Below the pieces are notes generated by a model. It ran no database searches, had not been told where the DNA came from, and worked only from the letters and a program-made list of their open reading frames with translations. From positions 226,771-290,770 of the forward strand of contig NZ_HG322949.1 in the NCBI RefSeq assembly GCF_000723165.1: a stretch of DNA of 64,000 nt. Direction: 5' to 3'. Both the position numbers and the translations under genes were made by a program. The stretch's first letter is position 1, and the number at the start of each line of letters is the position of its first letter. Positions 54,648 through 64,000 of the stretch are shown here, piece by piece. This DNA is from Janthinobacterium agaricidamnosum NBRC 102515 = DSM 9628 (GTDB lineage Bacteria > Pseudomonadota > Gammaproteobacteria > Burkholderiales > Burkholderiaceae_D).

Positions 54648-55745
54648 TTACCACATGATCACGCGTTGCTCGGGCGGCAGATACATCGGATCGCCCGGCT
54701 TGATGTCGAACGCCTCATAGAAGCTAGGCTGGTTCATCACGGTGCCCTTGGCGCGGAATTCGCCCGGCGCATGCGGATCGCTCTTGATCTGTGCAATCGC
54801 CGCCTCAGGGCGCAATTTGGCGCGGCATTTCGTGGCAAAGCCGATGTACAGGCGCTGTTCGCCGGTCAGGCCGTCGAGCACGGGCGACGGCTTGCCTTGC
54901 AGCGAACGTTCATAGGCCTTGTAGGTGACCGACAAGCCCGAATTGTCGGCGATGTTTTCACCCAGCGTCAGCTCGCCATTGATGAAGTAGCCTGGCACGG
55001 GGCTGTAGGCGCCATATTGCCTGACCAAGCCTGCGGCACGCGCCTTGAAGGCGCTACTGTCTTGCGCGGTCCACCAGTTGCGCAGGCGGCCATGGGCATC
55101 GTACTGGCTGCCGGAGTCGTCGAAGGCGTGGCTGATCTCATGGCCGAAGGTAATGCCAAGCAGGCCGTAATTGACCGCATCTTCGGCTTTCACATTGAAG
55201 AATGGCGGCTGCAGGATCGCGGCCGGAATCGTGATTGAATTCAGTTCTGGGCTGTAGCTGGCGTTGACGGTTTGCGGCGTCATCCACCATTCGTCGCGGT
55301 CGACCGGTTTGCCGAGCTTGCCGAGATTTTGCTGGTGGCTCCAGGCGCGCGCCGCCCGCACGTTGGCGATCAGGTCATGCTTTTGCGTGTGCATGGCGCG
55401 GTAGTCGCGCCACTTGTCCGGATAGGCGATTTTGGGCTTTAATGCCGCCAGCTTGGCTTGGGCTTCCTTCTTGGTCTCCGGTCCCATCCAGTCGAGCTGG
55501 TCGATGCCGTCCTTGAACGAGGCCACGAAATTGTTAAACATGGCCATCACGCGCGGCTTGGTTTCGGGCGGCAGATACATCTCGACATACCGCTTGCCGA
55601 CTGCATCGCTCAGGGCGCCATTGGTAAAACGCAGCGCCAGTTGCCACAGCGGTTCACTTTGCGGGACGCCGCGCAGCACCGTGCCGTCGAAGGCGAAGCG
55701 TTCCTTGACGGCGGCGCTGTTCAGATAGGAAGCGTAGCTTTCTGT
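54648..55745 (-). pseudogene. M13 (neprilysin-like) metallopeptidase, N-terminal half missing
   Basis: The C-terminal half of a secreted M13 endopeptidase (PepO-like): zinc motif GHEISHAF, the third ligand region GENIADNSGL, NAYYSP-like NASYSPELNSITIPAAILQPP, and the C-terminal YLPPEQRVIMW. Homologous coding continues upstream of the first ATG (ESYASYLNSAAVKERF) to an in-frame stop at 55746-55748, where the family sequence ends. About 320 N-terminal residues with the signal peptide are missing, so it should be inactive. The break marks the left edge of the inserted cassette. Confidence 0.85.
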
Positions 55746-55748
55746 TTA

Positions 55749-56203
55749 GTAATTTAAAAAAAGACAGACCCCGACTTTCCTACCCCTGCTCCGCGCAGCT
55801 TGGAAATTTTGGGTTTCATCACTTGCAGTTTCCTCATCCCTCTCATCGTTGAGGGTGCAGGTCTCCGCAACGGCTGTGAGCCATTTTTGGGTGTCGATGG
55901 CACGCATTTTACGCTTGTTCAGAGGCTTGACAAAACTTTGAACCGCCGGATACTATGAGTTATAGGCGCGCCCCCCGAGAAATGGAGGGTATTGGGACTC
56001 GACAGAAATGAACGAGAAGATGCCTGATGGTATATCCTACCCAGGAAGAACCATCGCGCGAACGGAAGGCACGCGTTTGTCGCTATCGATAAGTGCTTTA
56101 GTCTTGGGTACCTACCTCATGTAGGATACGCAGCAGAATTCGGTACGGCTCGGAGATATCCGAGCCGTTACTCCATCTGGACCACGAAACTCTAAGGATG
56201 CGA
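55749..56203 (+). other. Leader region of the LOTUS/PRTase cassette
   Basis: A 455-base non-coding stretch. On its left, reading outward from the broken peptidase gene, is GTCGGGGTCTGTC followed by a T-run, a motif I associate loosely with mobile-element ends. A good sigma-70 promoter follows: TTGACA (55927-55932), 18 bases, TACTAT (55951-55956). The roughly 240-base leader contains a perfect nine-base hairpin (CGGCTCGGA, loop GATA, TCCGAGCCG; 56146-56167) just before the first gene. Confidence 0.55.
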
Positions 56204-57148
56204 ATGTCAGAGCAATCAATAGTCACTGTTCCAGCTGCAAAATTCGAATTTCTGTCCATTGTGGATCTACCAGCGTTAAAAGCTCATCTCAAACAAACAC
56301 TCACTGGCCCGACAATTTTAGGTAGTCAGCTTGGGGAATTGCTGCTGAGAGCATCACCAGTAATCGAGCGTCAAATAGTTGTGCGTCAATTCGGTGGCCT
56401 TAGAAAATTCGCTAGAGACCATTTGAGCGATATGGTCGTGCTCAAAGCCCAGCATGCTGTTGGTCAGGCAGAGATATATGAAGTGTTGGTAGGTTCTTCC
56501 GAACTAGGCGAGCCTGCTAGCGCTCGTGAGCCGTTGAGCTTTACACCTCGAAATGCTAGATTTTTTTGGTATGCTATCAGTAATCCCCTTTCTAGGTATG
56601 CTACTGCAATAGTTGCAAACAAGCTTGTATGCCACGTTAAAAACGAACCAGTCGATGGCGCTGTAAGCTTCCTCCCTTTTTCTCTTGAAAATTACCGCGA
56701 GGTCGCTCGAGAATTCGTGGCTTCGCTTCCTTCGCCTGTGAACAACATGGCTGAAACTCTCCTGACTGAGACTAAGCCTGAGGAATTACACCGAAAATTG
56801 ATCCCATTCCTCCGCACTGAGTGTGGAGGGGCAGAAGTACAACGGTGGGATGGCATACGTCGCTCGGAAATCTTGAAGAAGTTCGTTGAGCAGGCCCTAG
56901 CGCACGGCCTAGACGCAATAGAGGTCGAGGATTATAGACTGATGCTTTCCAAAGTGAATTCTAAGCCGGAGGCGCTCACTGTCATCAAAAACGAGACCAA
57001 GCTAGTGGATCAAAAGAAATCAGAGGGGTTAACGAATATACAATTTATAGCCATAGATGTAATACGGCGTATGAGTGATGAGCAGATAAGGGCGCTGGAT
57101 CTTCCATTTGGTCTTGTTTTAGATGCTGCGACAACTAAGCTTACCTGA
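56204..57148 (+). CDS. Protein with LOTUS/OST-HTH-like N-terminal domain
   Basis: A 314-residue A+T-rich gene product without a family I can name firmly. Residues about 35-98 (LGSQLGELLLRASPVIERQ, FGGLRKFARDHLSDMVVL, IYEVLVG) fit the LOTUS/OST-HTH pattern, an RNA-binding winged helix. The middle has FFWYAISNPLSRYATAIVA; the C-terminal half is helical (LRTECGG, RSEILKKFVEQALAHGLDAI). I chose ATG 56204 because AAGGA is five bases upstream; ATG 56198 is too close to it. It is followed after 26 bases by a PRTase-like gene, with which it forms a two-gene unit. Confidence 0.7.
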   Translation: MSEQSIVTVPAAKFEFLSIVDLPALKAHLKQTLTGPTILGSQLGELLLRASPVIERQIVVRQFGGLRKFARDHLSDMVVLKAQHAVGQAEIYEVLVGSSELGEPASAREPLSFTPRNARFFWYAISNPLSRYATAIVANKLVCHVKNEPVDGAVSFLPFSLENYREVAREFVASLPSPVNNMAETLLTETKPEELHRKLIPFLRTECGGAEVQRWDGIRRSEILKKFVEQALAHGLDAIEVEDYRLMLSKVNSKPEALTVIKNETKLVDQKKSEGLTNIQFIAIDVIRRMSDEQIRALDLPFGLVLDAATTKLT

Positions 57149-57174
57149 GCGTTGCTTTTAGAGCACAATGATTT

Positions 57175-58494
57175 ATGGCCAAATTACTTGTTGTATGTTC
57201 TGATATGGAAATGGCGCGGGTTGTCGATGCGCTCCGATATTCAGTGAGATCAGATCAGCGGCAGGACGTTATCGTCTGGGAACTACGTGACGGCTGCAAA
57301 TTAGTGGACGGGAATCAGCAAACAGTCTTTTGGACAGATATTCCCGCCGACATACATGTTTTGGTGACGAAGTCTGTAAAAGGCTTTCCGCGAGACATAC
57401 TTATTGATGCTGGGTACTCTATCAAAGTTGTATCGCGAGAGGGCTTTTTTCAGGAGGGAAATTCTAAACTTGAGCGCTTCTTGGAGACTCTTGGGATGTG
57501 CTGGACGGATCAAGCGCGGGATGCCTATGAGTCTTACGATCACCGTTCTCCAGATTTTGATGTGGCTAGTTGGTTAAAGCAATTTGACGCCATTGGAGCA
57601 CCAAGCTTAGGTAAGGCACTGCTTCGACACTTAGAGGTTCTACCAACAGATCAATGCGTGTCGATCCTCGCTAAGAGTTATTTAGCTCATAGTGGTGTAC
57701 CGGCAGATTTTGTTGCTACGTTGTCCAAAATGGGAAAAAGTGGAGCTGCCTTATCTGGCGGGTTGAGACGTCATTTAGAACGGGATCCTATAATTCTAAC
57801 TGACGCAATTGAAAAAAATGCCACTTCTCAAGAAAGAAAATGTATTCATGTTTTTGAGGATGGGCTTTGGACCGGTATAGAACTATCACGTGTACTTGAG
57901 TCTTTAATTGGAAAATCGACAAAGCCAAAATTGCCCGCTTTATCAGATCCTACGCTGTTGCATAAATATAATGTGGTTCTTCATTTTGCATTGGCTACTG
58001 ATATCGGTATCTACGCTGCTAAGTCACTTTTATTAGAATGGGATTTGAAAAATTTCTCACTTGCTACTTCAAATTCAAAGATGATTGAAGTACTAACTGC
58101 TGAGGCGAAATCAAACTTTGAGAATGGAAATTTCTCTTTTAAACACGTAAGGGATTTCGCCTCAGAGGTTTCAATCACTCCAAGAATTATTACCTTACTG
58201 AGTGTAGAAATGAGCGATGCCGCAATAACCCATGTAATGGGGGTGATTAGGACAGTTGGATCTCAACTCTGGGCGATTAACAATAAAGCATTGTCAGATT
58301 CAGCAATTCCTCTAAACGTAGAGTTCGGTGCGAATGGAATCGGGTCAACAACCCTCTTCCGACATAGTTCTCCGAGAGCAGTCCTCCCCATGTTTTGGGC
58401 AAGTGGCCCTATAAAGTGGGGCTCCAAGCGCATTCACTGGAAAGCGCTGTTTCCTGAAAATGGTCCCAAGGATCATATACTTGCTACTTCTTAA
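57175..58494 (+). CDS. Phosphoribosyltransferase-like protein (PRTase-CE-like)
   Basis: A 439-residue A+T-rich gene product. The N-terminal ~110 residues form an alpha/beta segment starting MAKLLVVCSDME. From about residue 130 it resembles PRTase-like proteins of conflict systems: WLKQFD (133-138), MGKSGAAL (186-193) and HVFEDGLWTGIEL (225-237), which looks like the PRPP-binding loop (hydrophobic strand, acidic pair, TG). The C-terminal ~190 residues are unassigned. Ribosome site weak; likely coupled to the gene before. A bidirectional terminator follows. Similarity judged by eye from memory of the families. Confidence 0.65.
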   Translation: MAKLLVVCSDMEMARVVDALRYSVRSDQRQDVIVWELRDGCKLVDGNQQTVFWTDIPADIHVLVTKSVKGFPRDILIDAGYSIKVVSREGFFQEGNSKLERFLETLGMCWTDQARDAYESYDHRSPDFDVASWLKQFDAIGAPSLGKALLRHLEVLPTDQCVSILAKSYLAHSGVPADFVATLSKMGKSGAALSGGLRRHLERDPIILTDAIEKNATSQERKCIHVFEDGLWTGIELSRVLESLIGKSTKPKLPALSDPTLLHKYNVVLHFALATDIGIYAAKSLLLEWDLKNFSLATSNSKMIEVLTAEAKSNFENGNFSFKHVRDFASEVSITPRIITLLSVEMSDAAITHVMGVIRTVGSQLWAINNKALSDSAIPLNVEFGANGIGSTTLFRHSSPRAVLPMFWASGPIKWGSKRIHWKALFPENGPKDHILATS

Positions 58495-58617
58495 ATTCTT
58501 GGCAGTCAGAAATTATCAATGCGATAGTTATTTTTTAAGCTTGCGCATTTCACTCAACCGCAGATATACGTTTTATCTATTCTTGTCAGAGTGGCCCAGT
58601 TTGGTTACGTATGAAGT

Positions 58618-58648
58618 AAAAACGCCCGCAGCAATGCGGGCGTTTATT
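58618..58648. terminator. Bidirectional intrinsic terminator
   Basis: AACGCCCGCA (58621-58630), loop GCAA, TGCGGGCGTT (58635-58644): a perfect 10-base stem with As before and TTTATTT after, effective in both directions. It closes the cassette transcript and can also stop transcription from gyrB. The rest of 58495-58923 holds the palindrome below and no supported gene. Confidence 0.85.
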
Positions 58649-58750
58649 TGGAGTATTTTCCAACTCTGAAAAACTAATTTCCTATCCAATCTAGCAACTA
58701 TAGGAAAGCTAAGTAAGCCGTAATAAATTCTTGTGATTTCTGACTTCCAT

Positions 58751-58829
58751 AACCGGCGCTCTGCGGTGTTGCTCGCCGCTAGCAGTGCTCGCACTGCGTC
58801 GCAACGAGCGCCTTGCAGCGCATCCGGTT
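58751..58829. repeat. Long imperfect palindrome downstream of gyrB
   Basis: A 79-base imperfect palindrome centred near 58790: outer arms AACCGG (58751-58756) and CCGGTT (58824-58829), inner perfect arms GCAGTGC (58782-58788) and GCACTGC (58791-58797). G+C-rich in an otherwise A+T-richer gap. Could be a REP/BIME-like element or the hairpin end of a mobile element. Confidence 0.6.
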
Positions 58830-58923
58830 CTGTTCGCCATAACTTCACAATCATTTTCCACGACCTACTTAGTAAATGTTTTTAGTCGTAGAACAGTGGG
58901 ACTCCACGGTAAAGTAATTGAAA

Positions 58924-61597
<2,674 letters not shown>

Positions 61598-62704
61598 TTA
61601 AATCCGCATCGGCATGACAACGTACTTGAAGTCGGCGTTGTCAGGGATGGAAATCAAGGCCGACGAATTCGAGTCGCCCAGTGCGATGTTGACTTGCTCG
61701 CATTTCAGGTTGTTCAGCACGTCCAGCAGGTAGGTGACGTTGAAGCCGATGTCGACGGAATCGCCGCCGTAGTCGATTTCCAGCTCTTCGACCGCTTCTT
61801 CCTGGTCGGCGTTGGTCGAGCTGATTTTCATGCTGCCCGGGGTGATGATGCAGCGCACGCCCTTGAACTTGTCGCTGGTCATGATGGCGGCGCGTTGCAG
61901 CGAACGCAGCAATTCATCGCGACCGATGGTGAAGTCGTTTTTGTAGCCCTTCGGAATCACCCGGGTGTAGTCGGGGAATTTGCCTTCGACCAGTTTCGAG
62001 ATCAGTTCGATGTCGGCGAAGGTCAGCTTGACCTGGTTGGCGGCGATGTCCAGTTGCACCGGCTCGTCGTTTTCTTCCAGCAGGCGCTGCAATTCGATGA
62101 TGGTCTTGCGCGGGATGATGACTTCCTGGCGCTCGAAGGTTTGTTCGGTCGCGACCTGGCAAAACGCCAGGCGGTGGCCGTCGGTTGCCACGGCGATCAC
62201 GTTGTTGCCGTCCAGGACCAGCAGCAAACCGTTCAGGTAATAACGGATGTCTTGCTGCGCCATCGAGAAATGCACCATGTTGAACAGGTGCTTCAGGGTT
62301 TTTTGGGGCAGCGTGACGGACGCGTTGTAGCTTTCGGCTTGCTGCACGGTCGGGAATTCTTCGGCCGCCAGGGTTTGCAGGGCGAAGCGCGACTTGCCGG
62401 TTTGTACCGTCAGGCGCTTGTTCAGCAAGGTCATCGTGACGTCGCCCGATTCAGGCAGCGCGCGCAGGATGTCGAGCAGCTTGCGCGCGGCCACGGTGGT
62501 GCCGGTGACGTCGGCGCCCGAGCCGATTTCGGCGTGGGTGGTGATTTGCACTTCGGTGTCGGTCGACAGGAAGGACACATGTTCGCCGTCTTTGCGGATG
62601 AGGATATTGGCCAGAATCGGCATAGTGTGCCGACGCTCGACAATACCGCTCACGATCTGCAGTGGCCGGAGAAGGGTATCTCGGGTGGTTTTGACCAATT
62701 GCAT
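61598..62704 (-). CDS. dnaN: DNA polymerase III beta sliding clamp
   Basis: A 368-residue processivity clamp. It begins MQLVKTTRDTLLRPLQIVSGIVERRHTMPILANIL and ends in DNADFKYVVMPMRI, as in beta clamps. Three clamp domains of about 120 residues are expected from the length. It lies between dnaA and gyrB on the same strand, the classical gene order. The 199-base gap to dnaA shows no convincing DnaA-box cluster by eye. Confidence 0.98.
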   Translation of the reverse strand: MQLVKTTRDTLLRPLQIVSGIVERRHTMPILANILIRKDGEHVSFLSTDTEVQITTHAEIGSGADVTGTTVAARKLLDILRALPESGDVTMTLLNKRLTVQTGKSRFALQTLAAEEFPTVQQAESYNASVTLPQKTLKHLFNMVHFSMAQQDIRYYLNGLLLVLDGNNVIAVATDGHRLAFCQVATEQTFERQEVIIPRKTIIELQRLLEENDEPVQLDIAANQVKLTFADIELISKLVEGKFPDYTRVIPKGYKNDFTIGRDELLRSLQRAAIMTSDKFKGVRCIITPGSMKISSTNADQEEAVEELEIDYGGDSVDIGFNVTYLLDVLNNLKCEQVNIALGDSNSSALISIPDNADFKYVVMPMRI

Positions 62705-62903
62705 AGTAATCCTCGATGTAGATAGTTTAACGGTGTTCAGTTGAACGTATTAGTTTAACAAGTATTTTTGACAATGATTGCACTGGATAGCCTGCCGGAT
62801 AGGCCGCAGTGCCTTGCCAGATAATACGGGCAAAGCACGTTTTGAGCCAGTCCCGCCGGACGGTATGTCGCGCCAGACTATTTTGCCTGAATGATAACGC
62901 CGC

Positions 62904-64000
62904 TTATCCCTTCAACGTCTGTTCCAGCACATGTAATTCATGGTTGCATTCCGGGTTCTTGGTGCGGTCCAGCGCGATCTTGCGTACCGCGTGCAACACC
63001 GTCGTATGATCGCGGCCGCCAAACAGTTCACCGATTTCCGGCAAGCTCTTTTGCGTCAATTCCTTGGCCAGATACATCGCGATCTGGCGCGGCCGGGCGA
63101 TATTCGCCGGACGGCGCTTGGAATACATGTCGGCGACCTTGATGTTGAAGAAGTCGGCCACCGTTTTCTGGATGTTTTCCACGCTGATCTGGCGGTTTTG
63201 TACCGACAGCAAGTCTTTCAGCGCTTCTTTGACGATATCGATGGTGATGTCCTTGCCATGGAAACGCGAGTACGCCAGGATCTTGCGCAACGCGCCTTCC
63301 AGCTCGCGCACGTTGGAGCGCAAGTGCTTGGCGACGAAAAACGCCACGTCGTCGGAAAAGGTCACGCCTTCCTGCTTGGCTTTCTTCAGCAGGATCGCCA
63401 CGCGCATTTCCAGTTCCGGCGGTTCGATCGCCACCGTCAGGCCGGAATCGAAGCGCGAGATCAGGCGGTCATCCATGCCGGTGATCTCTTTCGGATAGGT
63501 GTCCGAGGTGATGATGATCTGTTTCTTGGCCGCGATCAGCGCCTCGAACGCATAGAAGAACTCTTCCTGCGTCCGGCTCTTGCCGCCAAAGAATTGAATA
63601 TCATCGATCAGCAGCATGTCCAGCGAGTGGTAATAGTGCTTGAAGTCGTCGAAACCCTTGCGTTGGTAAGCGGTCACTACGTCGCGCACATACTGTTCCG
63701 CGTGGATGTAGCGGATCTTGGCGCCCGGCTGGTCGGCCATCACCTGGTTGCCGATGGCGTGGATCAAGTGGGTTTTACCAAGGCCGACGCCGCCGTAGAA
63801 GAACAGCGGGTTGTACGACACGCCCGGATTATTCGCCACCTGGATCGCGGCGGCGCGCGCCAGCTGGTTGGCCTTGCCGGTCACGAAGCTGTCGAAGGTC
63901 AGGTCGGTATTGATGCGGCTTTGCTCGCGGCGCGGCGAATTGCCGATGCTGAACTCGGGCACGCTCTGGGCCGGCTCGGCCGCCGTGCGGTTGCTGGGCG
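62904..64000 (-). CDS. dnaA: Chromosomal replication initiator DnaA (5' end outside the window)
   Basis: At least 365 residues of DnaA, open to the window edge, so the N-terminal DnaB-contact domain is missing here. AAA+ domain with Walker [10 protein letters not shown], Walker [10 protein letters not shown], sensor segments ([20 protein letters not shown]) and the C-terminal DNA-binding domain with [14 protein letters not shown]. It begins the dnaA-dnaN-gyrB cluster; the replication origin probably lies just beyond the right end of the window. Confidence 0.98.
   Translation of the reverse strand, partial: PSNRTAAEPAQSVPEFSIGNSPRREQSRINTDLTFDSFVTGKANQLARAAAIQVANNPGVSYNPLFFYGGVGLGKTHLIHAIGNQVMADQPGAKIRYIHAEQYVRDVVTAYQRKGFDDFKHYYHSLDMLLIDDIQFFGGKSRTQEEFFYAFEALIAAKKQIIITSDTYPKEITGMDDRLISRFDSGLTVAIEPPELEMRVAILLKKAKQEGVTFSDDVAFFVAKHLRSNVRELEGALRKILAYSRFHGKDITIDIVKEALKDLLSVQNRQISVENIQKTVADFFNIKVADMYSKRRPANIARPRQIAMYLAKELTQKSLPEIGELFGGRDHTTVLHAVRKIALDRTKNPECNHELHVLEQTLKG

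Noticed and set aside
58573..58854. Minus-strand frame of 93 codons downstream of gyrB
   Set aside because: It runs through the bidirectional terminator and the long palindrome and has no ribosome site, so it is unlikely to be a gene.
62705..62903. dnaA-dnaN gap as replication origin
   Set aside because: No cluster of TTATCCACA-like boxes or clear A+T-rich unwinding element was seen; the origin is more likely upstream of dnaA beyond the window.

Overview
The window is G+C-rich bacterial chromosome ending in dnaA (cut by the window edge), dnaN and gyrB, all on the minus strand, so it lies beside the replication origin. Gene content and codon style (Burkholderia-type porin, DctA-type carriers, YfcG-type GST, bufferin operon, Fiu/PiuA receptors) suggest a betaproteobacterium of the Oxalobacteraceae (Janthinobacterium/Duganella/Massilia type). 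This placement is an inference, not a database result.

Layout. 0-9 kb: amidase plus DctA carrier with a divergent LysR regulator, a NadM/Nudix protein, a GAF-PAS-GGDEF cyclase and a translationally coupled pair of exported proteins. 9-19 kb: TauE exporter, outer-membrane barrel, a collapsed MFS remnant, a YjjJ/HipA-type kinase, and an RND efflux operon facing a metal- or redox-type HTH regulator across a perfect inverted repeat. 19-28 kb: DctB/DctD, a porin and a dicarboxylate/amino-acid carrier that has a sigma-54 promoter on its upstream side, then cfa. 28-36 kb: Fiu-type receptor with Fur box, nudC, folE and a thioredoxin-fold protein whose 3' end is repeated on the far side of an inserted A+T-richer orphan gene. 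36-41 kb: M28 peptidase, chemoreceptor, lipoprotein and GST.

41-44 kb is a bufferin (copper-binding RiPP) operon: two near-identical DUF2282 precursors, each behind the same ECF-like promoter, then the DUF692 oxidase and DUF2063 partner. The spacer between the precursors is a decayed copy of the GST tail, so the second precursor arose by tandem duplication. 44-51 kb is an iron block: PiuA-type receptor with Fur box, Sel1 protein, PiuC dioxygenase and an FMN hydroxy-acid oxidase in one operon, flanked by an OmpR/EnvZ-type pair.

51-58.9 kb is a plastic zone next to gyrB: an A+T-rich orphan membrane protein against a truncated DUF1993 gene, an SDR gene with a frameshifted LysR regulator, an M13 peptidase lacking its N-terminal half, and an A+T-rich two-gene cassette (a LOTUS/OST-HTH-like protein and a phosphoribosyltransferase-like protein) with its own promoter and terminator. 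That cassette is my best candidate for an undescribed conflict or RNA-related system. No rRNA, tRNA, CRISPR array or intact insertion sequence was seen.
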